DNA of 64,000 nucleotides from the NCBI GenBank assembly GCA_964057225.1, contig OZ059900.1:17251638-17315637 (forward strand). The letters run 5' to 3'. The notes beneath the pieces were generated by a model. It was not told the DNA's origin and did not search any database. It saw only the letters and a list, made by a program, of their open reading frames with translations. Of this stretch, positions 25,591-38,895 are shown one piece after another. How positions within the stretch are numbered: the first letter of the stretch is position 1; every line of letters begins with the position of its first letter. Both the position numbers and the translations under genes were made by a program. Source of the DNA: Auanema rhodensis. Its lineage: Eukaryota > Nematoda > Chromadorea > Rhabditida > Rhabditidae.

Positions 25591-28500
25591 TAGTATGTAA
25601 CACGCTGAAATTCGTTGCATTTGACGACTCATATGAACAAAAATCGATTTAATCAATATTAGCCATAAGGGGCGTGCCCTCAGAATATGCTAATTTCCTT
25701 AATTTTCTAACCCCTGTTTTTTGTCGTGAAAGTGGAACTAGACGTTGTAGGAACAATTTTGAGCTAGGTTTCATTGACATTGCATGAGTTTGAACACATG
25801 AAATCGTAAGTCAAAACCTTGTTTACAGCGAAATTTCCAAAAACTGGTTTTCCAGCATAATAAAATATTTCTCATGGGAAATACTGTGTTTTTGTATTTT
25901 TATAGTGTTCAGCATGTAAAATGCTTCATTTTAGTATGTAACACGCTGAAATTCGTTGCATTTGACGACTCATATGAACAAAAATCGATTTAATCAATAT
26001 TAGCCATAAGGGGCGTGCCCTCAGAATATGCTAATTTCCTTAATTTTCTAACCCCTGTTTTTTTGTCGTGAAAGTGGAACTAGACGTTGTACGAACAATT
26101 TTGAGCTAGGTTTTATTGACATTGCATGAGTTTGAACACATGAAATCGTAAGTCAAAACCTTGTTTACAGCGAAATTTCCAAAAACTGGTTTTCCAGCAT
26201 AATAAAATATTTCTCATGGGAAATACTGTGTTTTTGTATTTTTCTAGTGTTCAGCATGTGAAATGCTTCATTTTAGTATGTAACACGCTGAAATTCGTTG
26301 CATTTGACGACTCATATGAACAAAAATCGATTTAATCAATATTAGCCATAAGGGGCGTGCCCTCAGAATATGCTAATTTCCTTAATTTTCTAACCCCTGT
26401 TTTGTTGTCGTGAAAGTGGAACTAGACGTTGTAGGAGCAATTTTGAGCTTGGTTTCATTGACATTGCATGAGTTTGAACACATGAAATCGTAAGTCAAAA
26501 CCTTGTTTACAGCGAAATTTCCAAAAACTGGTTTTCCAGCATAATAAAATATTTCTCATGGGAAATACTGTGTTTTTGTATTTTTATAGTGTTCAGCATG
26601 TAAAATGCTTCATTTTAGTATGTAACACGCTGAAATTCGTTGCATTTGACGACTCATATGAACAAAAATCGATTTAATCAATATTAGCCATAAGGGGCGT
26701 GCCCTCAGAATATGCTAATTATCTAATTTTCTAACCCCTGTTTTTTTGTCGTGAAAGTGGAACTAGACGTTTACGAACAATTTTGAGCTAGGTTTTATTG
26801 ACATTGCATGAGTTTGAACACATGAAATCGTAAGTCAAAACCTTGTTTACAGCGAAATTTCCAAAAACTGGTTTTCCAGCATAATAAAATATTTCTCATG
26901 AGAAATACTGTGTTTTTGTATTTTTCTAGTGTTCAGCATGTAAAATGCTTCATTTTAGTATGTAACACGCTGAAATTCGTTGCATTTGACGACTCATATG
27001 AACAAAAATCGATTTAATCAATATTAGCCATAAGGGGCGTGCCCTCAGAATATGCTAATTTCCTTAATTTTCTAACCCCTGTTTTTTTGTCGTGAAAGTG
27101 GAACTAGACGTTGTACGAACAATTTTGAGCTAGGTTTCATTGACATTGCATGAGTTTGAACACATGAAATCGTAAGTCAAAACCTTGTTTACAGCGAAAT
27201 TTCCAAAAACTGGTTTTCCAGCATAATAAAATATTTCTCATGGGAAATACTGTGTTTTTGTATTTTTATAGTGTTCAGCATGTAAAATGTTTCATTTTAG
27301 TATGTAACACGCTGAAATTCGTTGCATTTGACGACTCATATGAACAAAAATCGATTTAATCAATATTAGCCATAAGAGGCGTGCCCTCAGAATATGCTAA
27401 TTTCCTTAATTTTCTAACCCCTGTTTTTTTGTCGTGAAAGTGGAACTAGACGTTGTAGGAACAATTTTGAGCTAGGTTTCATTGACATTGCATGAGTTTG
27501 AACACATGAAATCGTAAGTCAAAACCTTGTTTACAGCGAAATTTCCAAAAACTGGTTTTCCAGCATAATAAAATATTTCTCATGGGAAATACTGTGTTTT
27601 TGTATTTTTCTAGTGTTCAGCATGTAAAATACTTCATTTTAGTATGTAACACGCTGAAATTCGTTGCATTTGACGACTCATATGAACAAAAATCGATTTA
27701 ATCAATATTAGCCATAAGGGGCGTGCCCTCAGAATATGCTAATTATCTAATTTTCTAACCACTGTTTTTTTGTCGTGAAAGTGGAACTAGACGTTGTAGG
27801 AACAATTTTGAGCTAGGTTTCATTGACATTGCATGAGTTTGAACACATGAAATCGTAAGTCAAAACCTTGTTTACAGCGAAATTTCCAAAAACTGGTTTT
27901 CCAGCATAATAAAATATTTCTCATGGGAAATACTGTGTTTTTGTATTTTTATAGTGTTCAGCATGTAAAATGCTTCATTTTAGTATGTAACACGCTGAAA
28001 TTCGTTGCATTTGACGACTCATATGAACAAAAATCGATTTAATCAATATTAGCCATAAGAGGCGTGCCCTCAGAATATGCTAATTTCCTTAATTTTCTAA
28101 CCCCTGTTTTTTTGTCGTGAAAGTGGAACTAGACGTTGTAATAACAATTTTGAGCTAGGTTTCATTGACATTGCATGAGTTTGAACACATGAAATCGTAA
28201 GTCAAAACCTTGTTTACAGCGAAATTTCCAAAAACTGGTTTTCCAGCATAATAAAATATTTCTCATGGGAAATACTGTGTTTTTGTATTTTTCTAGTGTT
28301 CAGCATGTGAAATGCTTCATTTAAGTATGTAACACGCTGAAATTCGTTGCATTTGACGACTCATATGAACAAAAATCGATTTAATCAATATTAGCCATAA
28401 GGGGCGTGCCCTCAGAATATGCTAATTTCCTTAATTTTCTAACCCCTGTTTTTTTGTCGTGAAAGTGGAACTAGACGTTGTACGAACAATTTTGAGCTAG

Positions 28501-31500
28501 GTTTCATTGACATTGCATGAGTTTGAACACATGAAATTGTAAGTCAAAACCTTGTTTACAGCGAAATTTCCAAAAAACTGGTTTTCCAGCATAATAAAAT
28601 ATTTCTCATGGGAAATACTGTGTTTTTGTATTTTTCTAGTGTTCAGCATGTGAAATGCTTCATTTTAGTATGTAACACGCTGAAATTCGTTTCATTTGAC
28701 GACTCATATGAACAAAAATCGATTTAATCAATATTAGCCATAAGGGGCGTGCCCTCAGAATATGCTAATTTCCTTAATTTTCTAACCCCTGTTTTGTTGT
28801 CGTGAAAGTGGAACTAGACGTTGTAGGAGCAATTTTGAGCTAGGTTTCATTGACATTGCATGAGTTTGAACACATGAAATCGTAAGTCAAAACCTTCTTT
28901 ACAGCGAAATTTCCAAAAACTGGTTTTCCAGCATAATAAAATATTTCTCATGGGAAATACTGTGTTTTTGTATTTTTATAGTGTTCAGCATGTAAAATGT
29001 TTCATTTTAGTATGTAACACGCTGAAATTCGTTGCATTTGACGACTCATATGAACAAAAATCGATTTAATCAATATTAGCCATAAGAGGCGTGCCCTCAG
29101 AATATGCTAATTTCCTTAATTTTCTAACCCCTGTTTTTTTGTCGTGAAAGTGAAACTAGACGTTGTAATAACAATTTTGAGCTAGGTTTCATTGACATTG
29201 CATGAGTTTGAACACATGAAATCGTAAGTCAAAACCTTGTTTACAGCGAAATTTCCAAAAACTGGTTTTCCAGCATAATAAAATATTTCTCAAGGGAAAT
29301 ACTGTGTTTTTGTATTTTTCTAGTGTTCAGCATGTGAAATGCTTCATTTTAGTATGTAACACGCTGAAATTCGTTTCATTTGACGACTCATATGAACAAA
29401 AATCGATTTAATCAATATTAGCCATAAGGGGCGTGCCCTCAGAATATGCTAATTTCCTTAATTTTCTAACCCCTGTTTTTTTGTCGTGAAAGTGGAACTA
29501 GACGTTGTAGGAACAATTTTGAGCTAGGTTTCATTGACATTGCATGAGTTTGAACACATGAAATCGTAAGTCAAAACCTTGTTTACAGCGAAATTTCCAA
29601 AAACTGGTTTTCCAGCATAATAAAATATTTCTCATGGGAAATACTGTGTTTTTGTATTTTTATAGTGTTCAGCATGTAAAATGTTTCATTTTAGTATGTA
29701 ACACGCTGAAATTCGTTGCATTTGACGACTCATATGAACAAAAATCGATTTAATCAATATTAGCCATAAGGGGCGTGCCCTCAGAATATGCTAATTATCT
29801 AATTTTCTAACCACTGTTTTTTTGTCGTGAAAGTGGAACTAGACGTTGTAGGAACAATTTTGAGCTAGGTTTCATTGACATTGCATGAGTTTGAACACAT
29901 GAAATCGTAAGTCAAAACCTTGTTTACAGCGAAATTTCCAAAAACTGGTTTTCCAGCATAATAAAATATTTCTCATGGGAAATACTGTGTTTTTGTATTT
30001 TTATAGTGTTCAGCATGTAAAATGCTTCATTTTAGTATGTAACACGCTGAAATTCGTTGCATTTGACGACTCATATGAACAAAAATCGATTTAATCAATA
30101 TTAGCCATAAGAGGCGTGCCCTCAGAATATGCTAATTTCCTTAATTTTCTAACCCCTGTTTTTTTGTCGTGAAAGTGGAACTAGACGTTGTAATAACAAT
30201 TTTGAGCTAGGTTTCATTGACATTGCATGAGTTTGAACACATGAAATCGTAAGTCAAAACCTTGTTTACAGCGAAATTTCCAAAAACTGGTTTTCCAGCA
30301 TAATAAAATATTTCTCATGGGAAATACTGTGTTTTTGTATTTTTCTAGTGTTCAGCATGTGAAATGCTTCATTTTAGTATGTAACACGCTGAAATTCGTT
30401 GCATTTGACGACTCATATGAACAAAAATCGATTTAATCAATATTAGCCATAAGGGGCGTGCCCTCAGAATATGCTAATTTCCTTAATTTTCTAACCCCTG
30501 TTTTGTTGTCGTGAAAGTGGAACTAGACGTTGTAGGAACAATTTTGAGCTAGGTTTCATTGACATTGCATGAGTTTGAACACATGAAATTGTAAGTCAAA
30601 ACCTTGTTTACAGCGAAATTTCCAAAAAACTGGTTTTCCAGCATAATAAAATATTTCTCATGGGAAATACTGTGTTTTTGTATTTTTCTAGTGTTCAGCA
30701 TGTGAAATGCTTCATTTTAGTATGTAACACGCTGAAATTCGTTTCATTTGACGACTCATATGAACAAAAATCGATTTAATCAATATTAGCCATAAGGGGC
30801 GTGCCCTCAGAATATGCTAATTTCCTTAATTTTCTAACCCCTGTTTTTTTGTCGTGAAAGTGGAACTAGACGTTGTAGGAACAATTTTGAGCTAGGTTTC
30901 ATTGACATTGCATGAGTTTGAACACATGAAATCGTAAGTCAAAACCTTGTTTACAGCGAAATTTCCAAAAACTGGTTTTCCAGCATAATAAAATATTTCT
31001 CATGGGAAATACTGTGTTTTTGTATTTTTATAGTGTTCAGCATGTAAAATGTTTCATTTTAGTATGTAACACGCTGAAATTCGTTGCATTTGACGACTCA
31101 TATGAACAAAAATCGATTTAATCAATATTAGCCATAAGAGGCGTGCCCTCAGAATATGCTAATTTCCTTAATTTTCTAACCCCTGTTTTTTTGTCGTGAA
31201 AGTGAAACTAGACGTTGTAATAACAATTTTGAGCTAGGTTTCATTGACATTGCATGAGTTTGAACACATGAAATCGTAAGTCAAAACCTTGTTTACAGCG
31301 AAATTTCCAAAAACTGGTTTTCCAGCATAATAAAATATTTCTCAAGGGAAATACTGTGTTTTTGTATTTTTCTAGTGTTCAGCATGTGAAATGCTTCATT
31401 TTAGTATGTAACACGCTGAAATTCGTTTCATTTGACGACTCATATGAACAAAAATCGATTTAATCAATATTAGCCATAAGGGGCGTGCCCTCAGAATATG

Positions 31501-32058
31501 CTAATTTCCTTAATTTTCTAACCCCTGTTTTTTTGTCGTGAAAGTGGAACTAGACGTTGTAGGAACAATTTTGAGCTAGGTTTCATTGACATTGCATGAG
31601 TTTGAACACATGAAATCGTAAGTCAAAACCTTGTTTACAGCGAAATTTCCAAAAACTGGTTTTCCAGCATAATAAAATATTTCTCATGGGAAATACTGTG
31701 TTTTTGTATTTTTATAGTGTTCAGCATGTAAAATGTTTCATTTTAGTATGTAACACGCTGAAATTCGTTGCATTTGACGACTCATATGAACAAAAATCGA
31801 TTTAATCAATATTAGCCATAAGAGGCGTGCCCTCAGAATATGCTAATTTCCTTAATTTTCTAACCCCTGTTTTTTTGTCGTGAAAGTGGAACTAGACGTT
31901 GTAATAACAATTTTGAGCTAGGTTTCATTGACATTGCATGAGTTTGAGCACATGAAATCGTAAGTCAAAACCTTGTTTACAGCGAAATTTCCAAAAACTG
32001 GTTTTCCAGCATAATAAAATATTTCTCATGGGAAATACTGTGTTTTTGTATTTTTCTA
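25583..32058 (-). repeat. Mixed monomers of block 2 next to the inversion
   Basis: About 19 monomers with irregular type order. The first matches the 341-bp copy at 22910 in reverse complement (gttttttgtcg with taggaac). The next two resemble 24961 and 25303. One monomer near 26470-26810 is only 340 bp, because of the attatctaatttt deletion plus loss of two bases in gacgtttacgaac with a one-base change. Monomers near 28.3 and 30.3 kb share gaaattgtaag and an extra A in ccaaaaaactgg. The order at about 29661-31370 (attatct/ccactg, taataac, P-like, gtttcattt, gtgaaac) recurs at about 33769, an offset near 4108 bp. Confidence 0.8.
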
Positions 32059-35000
32059 GTGTTCAGCATGTAAAATGTTTCATTTTAGTATGTAACACGC
32101 TGAAATTCGTTGCATTTGACGACTCATATGAACAAAAATCGATTTAATCAATATTAGCCATAAAGGGCGTGCCCTCAGAATATGCTAATTTCCTTAATTT
32201 TCTAACCCCTGTTTTTTTGTCGTGAAAGTGGAACTAGACGTTGTAGGAACAATTTTGAGCTAGGTTTCATTGACATTGCATGAGTTTGAACACATGAAAT
32301 CGTAAGTCAAAACCTTGTTTACAGCGAACTTTCCAAAAACTGGTTTTCCAGCATAATAAAATATTTCTCATGGGAAATACTGTGTTTTTGTATTTTTCTA
32401 GTGTTCAGCATGTGAAATGCTTCATTTTAGTATGTAACACGCTGAAATTCGTTGCATTTGACGACTCATATGAACAAAAATCGATTTAATCAATATTAGC
32501 CATAAGAGGCGTGCCCTCAGAATATGCTAATTTCCTTAATTTTCTAACCCCTGTTTTTTTGTCGTGAAAGTGGAACTAGACGTTGTACGAACAATTTTGA
32601 GCTAGGTTTCATTGACATTGCATGAGTTTGAACACATGAAATCGTAAGTCAAAACCTTGTTTACAGCGAAATTTCCAAAAACTGGTTTTCCAGCATAATA
32701 AAATATTTCTCATGGGAAATACTGTGTTTTTGTATTTTTATAGTGTTCAGCATGTAAAATGTTTCATTTTAGTATGTAACACGCTGAAATTCGTTGCATT
32801 TGACGACTCATATGAACAAAAATCGATTTAATCAATATTAGCCATAAGGGGCGTGCCCTCAGAATATGCTAATTATCTAATTTTCTAACCACTGTTTTTT
32901 TGTCGTGAAAGTGGAACTAGACGTTGTAGGAACAATTTTGAGCTAGGTTTCATTGACATTGCATGAGTTTGAACACATGAAATCGTAAGTCAAAACCTTG
33001 TTTACAGCGAAATTTCCAAAAACTGGTTTTCCAGCATAATAAAATATTTCTCATGGGAAATACTGTGTTTTTGTATTTTTATAGTGTTCAGCATGTAAAA
33101 TGCTTCATTTTAGTATGTAACACGCTGAAATTCGTTGCATTTGACGACTCATATGAACAAAAATCGATTTAATCAATATTAGCCATAAGAGGCGTGCCCT
33201 CAGAATATGCTAATTTCCTTAATTTTCTAACCCCTGTTTTTTTGTCGTGAAAGTGGAACTAGACGTTGTAATAACAATTTTGAGCTAGGTTTCATTGACA
33301 TTGCATGAGTTTGAACACATGAAATCGTAAGTCAAAACCTTGTTTACAGCGAAATTTCCAAAAACTGGTTTTCCAGCATAATAAAATATTTCTCATGGGA
33401 AATACTGTGTTTTTGTATTTTTCTAGTGTTCAGCATGTAAAATGCTTCATTTTAGTATGTAACACGCTGAAATTCGTTGCATTTGACGACTCATATGAAC
33501 AAAAATCGATTTAATCAATATTAGCCATAAGGGGCGTGCCCTCAGAATATGCTAATTTCCTTAATTTTCTAACCCCTGTTTTTTTGTCGTGAAAGTGGAA
33601 CTAGACGTTGTAGGAACAATTTTGAGCTAGGTTTCATTGACATTGCATGAGTTTGAACACATGAAATCGTAAGTCAAAACCTTGTTTACAGCGAAATTTC
33701 CAAAAACTGGTTTTCCAGCATAATAAAATATTTCTCATGGGAAATACTGTGTTTTTGTATTTTTATAGTGTTCAGCATGTAAAATGTTTCATTTTAGTAT
33801 GTAACACGCTGAAATTCGTTGCATTTGACGACTCATATGAACAAAAATCGATTTAATCAATATTAGCCATAAGGGGCGTGCCCTCAGAATATGCTAATTA
33901 TCTAATTTTCTAACCACTGTTTTTTTGTCGTGAAAGTGGAACTAGACGTTGTAGGAACAATTTTGAGCTAGGTTTCATTGACATTGCATGAGTTTGAACA
34001 CATGAAATCGTAAGTCAAAACCTTGTTTACAGCGAAATTTCCAAAAACTGGTTTTCCAGCATAATAAAATATTTCTCATGGGAAATACTGTGTTTTTGTA
34101 TTTTTATAGTGTTCAGCATGTAAAATGCTTCATTTTAGTATGTAACACGCTGAAATTCGTTGCATTTGACGACTCATATGAACAAAAATCGATTTAATCA
34201 ATATTAGCCATAAGAGGCGTGCCCTCAGAATATGCTAATTTCCTTAATTTTCTAACCCCTGTTTTTTTGTCGTGAAAGTGGAACTAGACGTTGTAATAAC
34301 AATTTTGAGCTAGGTTTCATTGACATTGCATGAGTTTGAACACATGAAATCGTAAGTCAAAACCTTGTTTACAGCGAAATTTCCAAAAACTGGTTTTCCA
34401 GCATAATAAAATATTTCTCATGGGAAATACTGTGTTTTTGTATTTTTCTAGTGTTCAGCATGTGAAATGCTTCATTTTAGTATGTAACACGCTGAAATTC
34501 GTTGCATTTGACGACTCATATGAACAAAAATCGATTTAATCAATATTAGCCATAAGGGGCGTGCCCTCAGAATATGCTAATTTCCTTAATTTTCTAACCC
34601 CTGTTTTGTTGTCGTGAAAGTGGAACTAGACGTTGTAGGAACAATTTTGAGCTAGGTTTCATTGACATTGCATGAGTTTGAACACATGAAATTGTAAGTC
34701 AAAACCTTGTTTACAGCGAAATTTCCAAAAAACTGGTTTTCCAGCATAATAAAATATTTCTCATGGGAAATACTGTGTTTTTGTATTTTTCTAGTGTTCA
34801 GCATGTGAAATGCTTCATTTTAGTATGTAACACGCTGAAATTCGTTTCATTTGACGACTCATATGAACAAAAATCGATTTAATCAATATTAGCCATAAGG
34901 GGCGTGCCCTCAGAATATGCTAATTTCCTTAATTTTCTAACCCCTGTTTTTTTGTCGTGAAAGTGGAACTAGACGTTGTAGGAACAATTTTGAGCTAGGT

Positions 35001-38000
35001 TTCATTGACATTGCATGAGTTTGAACACATGAAATCGTAAGTCAAAACCTTGTTTACAGCGAAATTTCCAAAAACTGGTTTTCCAGCATAATAAAATATT
35101 TCTCATGGGAAATACTGTGTTTTTGTATTTTTATAGTGTTCAGCATGTAAAATGTTTCATTTTAGTATGTAACACGCTGAAATTCGTTGCATTTGACGAC
35201 TCATATGAACAAAAATCGATTTAATCAATATTAGCCATAAGAGGCGTGCCCTCAGAATATGCTAATTTCCTTAATTTTCTAACCCCTGTTTTTTTGTCGT
35301 GAAAGTGAAACTAGACGTTGTAATAACAATTTTGAGCTAGGTTTCATTGACATTGCATGAGTTTGAACACATGAAATCGTAAGTCAAAACCTTGTTTACA
35401 GCGAAATTTCCAAAAACTGGTTTTCCAGCATAATAAAATATTTCTCATGGGAAATACTGTGTTTTTGTATTTTTCTAGTGTTCAGCATGTAAAATGTTTC
35501 ATTTTAGTATGTAACACGCTGAAATTCGTTGCATTTGACGACTCATATGAACAAAAATCGATTTAATCAATATTAGCCATAAAGGGCGTGCCCTCAGAAT
35601 ATGCTAATTTCCTTAATTTTCTAACCCCTGTTTTTTTGTCGTGAAAGTGGAACTAGACGTTGTAGGAACAATTTTGAGCTAGGTTTCATTGACATTGCAT
35701 GAGTTTGAACACATGAAATCGTAAGTCAAAACCTTGTTTACAGCGAACTTTCCAAAAACTGGTTTTCCAGCATAATAAAATATTTCTCATGGGAAATACT
35801 GTGTTTTTGTATTTTTCTAGTGTTCAGCATGTGAAATGCTTCATTTTAGTATGTAACACGCTGAAATTCGTTGCATTTGACGACTCATATGAACAAAAAT
35901 CGATTTAATCAATATTAGCCATAAGAGGCGTGCCCTCAGAATATGCTAATTTCCTTAATTTTCTAACCCCTGTTTTTTTGTCGTGAAAGTGGAACTAGAC
36001 GTTGTACGAACAATTTTGAGCTAGGTTTCATTGACATTGCATGAGTTTGAACACATGAAATCGTAAGTCAAAACCTTGTTTACAGCGAAATTTCCAAAAA
36101 CTGGTTTTCCAGCATAATAAAATATTTCTCATGGGAAATACTGTGTTTTTGTATTTTTATAGTGTTCAGCATGTAAAATGTTTCATTTTAGTATGTAACA
36201 CGCTGAAATTCGTTGCATTTGACGACTCATATGAACAAAAATCGATTTAATCAATATTAGCCATAAGGGGCGTGCCCTCAGAATATGCTAATTATCTAAT
36301 TTTCTAACCACTGTTTTTTTGTCGTGAAAGTGGAACTAGACGTTGTAGGAACAATTTTGAGCTAGGTTTCATTGACATTGCATGAGTTTGAACACATGAA
36401 ATCGTAAGTCAAAACCTTGTTTACAGCGAAATTTCCAAAAACTGGTTTTCCAGCATAATAAAATATTTCTCATGGGAAATACTGTGTTTTTGTATTTTTA
36501 TAGTGTTCAGCATGTAAAATGCTTCATTTTAGTATGTAACACGCTGAAATTCGTTGCATTTGACGACTCATATGAACAAAAATCGATTTAATCAATATTA
36601 GCCATAAGAGGCGTGCCCTCAGAATATGCTAATTTCCTTAATTTTCTAACCCCTGTTTTTTTGTCGTGAAAGTGGAACTAGACGTTGTAATAACAATTTT
36701 GAGCTAGGTTTCATTGACATTGCATGAGTTTGAACACATGAAATCGTAAGTCAAAACCTTGTTTACAGCGAAATTTCCAAAAACTGGTTTTCCAGCATAA
36801 TAAAATATTTCTCATGGGAAATACTGTGTTTTTGTATTTTTCTAGTGTTCAGCATGTAAAATGTTTCATTTTAGTATGTAACACGCTGAAATTCGTTGCA
36901 TTTGACGACTCATATGAACAAAAATCGATTTAATCAATATTAGCCATAAGAGGCGTGCCCTCAGAATATGCTAATTTCCTTAATTTTCTAACCCCTGTTT
37001 TTTTGTCGTGAAAGTGGAACTAGACGTTGTACGAACAATTTTGAGCTAGGTTTCATTGACATTGCATGAGTTTGAACACATGAAATCGTAAGTCAAAACC
37101 TTGTTTACAGCGAAATTTCCAAAAACTGGTTTTCCAGCATAATAAAATATTTCTCATGTGAAATACTGTGTTTTTGTATTTTTATAGTGTTCAGCATGTA
37201 AAATGTTTCATTTTAGTATGTAACACGCTGAAATTCGTTGCATTTGACGACTCATATGAACAAAAATCGATTTAATCAATATTAGCCATAAGGGGCGTGC
37301 CCTCAGAATATGCTAATTATCTAATTTTCTAACCACTGTTTTTTTGTCGTGAAAGTGGAACTAGACGTTGTAGGAACAATTTTGAGCTAGGTTTCATTGA
37401 CATTGCATGAGTTTGAACACATGAAATCGTAAGTCAAAACCTTGTTTACAGCGAAATTTCCAAAAACTGGTTTTCCAGCATAATAAAATATTTCTCATGG
37501 GAAATACTGTGTTTTTGTATTTTTATAGTGTTCAGCATGTAAAATGCTTCATTTTAGTATGTAACACGCTGAAATTCGTTGCATTTGACGACTCATATGA
37601 ACAAAAATCGATTTAATCAATATTAGCCATAAGAGGCGTGCCCTCAGAATATGCTAATTTCCTTAATTTTCTAACCCCTGTTTTTTTGTCGTGAAAGTGG
37701 AACTAGACGTTGTAATAACAATTTTGAGCTAGGTTTCATTGACATTGCATGAGTTTGAACACATGAAATCGTAAGTCAAAACCTTGTTTACAGCGAAATT
37801 TCCAAAAACTGGTTTTCCAGCATAATAAAATATTTCTCATGGGAAATACTGTGTTTTTGTATTTTTCTAGTGTTCAGCATGTGAAATGCTTCATTTTAGT
37901 ATGTAACACGCTGAAATTCGTTGCATTTGACGACTCATATGAACAAAAATCGATTTAATCAATATTAGCCATAAGGGGCGTGCCCTCAGAATATGCTAAT

Positions 38001-38895
38001 TTCCTTAATTTTCTAACCCCTGTTTTGTTGTCGTGAAAGTGGAACTAGACGTTGTAGGAACAATTTTGAGCTAGGTTTCATTGACATTGCATGAGTTTGA
38101 ACACATGAAATCGTAAGTCAAAACCTTGTTTACAGCGAAATTTCCAAAAACTGGTTTTCCAGCATAATAAAATATTTCTCATGGGAAATACTGTGTTTTT
38201 GTATTTTTCTAGTGTTCAGCATGTGAAATGCTTTATTTTAGTATGTAACACGCTGAAATTCGTTTCATTTGACGACTCATATGAACAAAAATCGATTTAA
38301 TCAATATTAGCCATAAGGGGCGTGCCCTCAGAATATGCTAATTTCCTTAATTTTCTAACCCCTGTTTTTTTGTCGTGAAAGTGGAACTAGACGTTGTAGG
38401 AACAATTTTGAGCTAGGTTTCATTGACATTGCATGAGTTTGAACACATGAAATCGTAAGTCAAAACCTTGTTTACAGCGAAATTTCCAAAAACTGGTTTT
38501 CCAGCATAATAAAATATTTCTCATGGGAAATACTGTGTTTTTGTATTTTTATAGTGTTCAGCATGTAAAATGTTTCATTTTAGTATGTAACACGCTGAAA
38601 TTCGTTGCATTTGACGACTCATATGAACAAAAATCGATTTAATCAATATTAGCCATAAGAGGCGTGCCCTCAGAATATGCTAATTTCCTTAATTTTCTAA
38701 CCCCTGTTTTTTTGTCGTGAAAGTGAAACTAGACGTTGTAATAACAATTTTGAGCTAGGTTTCATTGACATTGCATGAGTTTGAACACATGAAATCGTAA
38801 GTCAAAACCTTGTTTACAGCGAAATTTCCAAAAACTGGTTTTCCAGCATAATAAAATATTTCTCATGGGAAATACTGTGTTTTTGTATTTTTCTA
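32059..38895 (-). repeat. Tandem 10-monomer repeat, copies of 3419 and 3418 bp
   Basis: Segment 32059-35477 is followed by 35478-38895 with the same monomer order. The first monomer of each carries the rare pair aaagggcg and gcgaactttcc. It is followed by gaggcg/tacgaac, attatct/ccactg and taataac monomers. The fifth monomer differs (ggggcg/taggaac at about 33427 against gaggcg/tacgaac with catgtgaaatac at about 36840). Then come attatct, taataac, P, gtttcattt and gtgaaac monomers. The 1-bp length difference is explained by the extra A in ccaaaaaactgg present only in copy 1. Confidence 0.83.
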
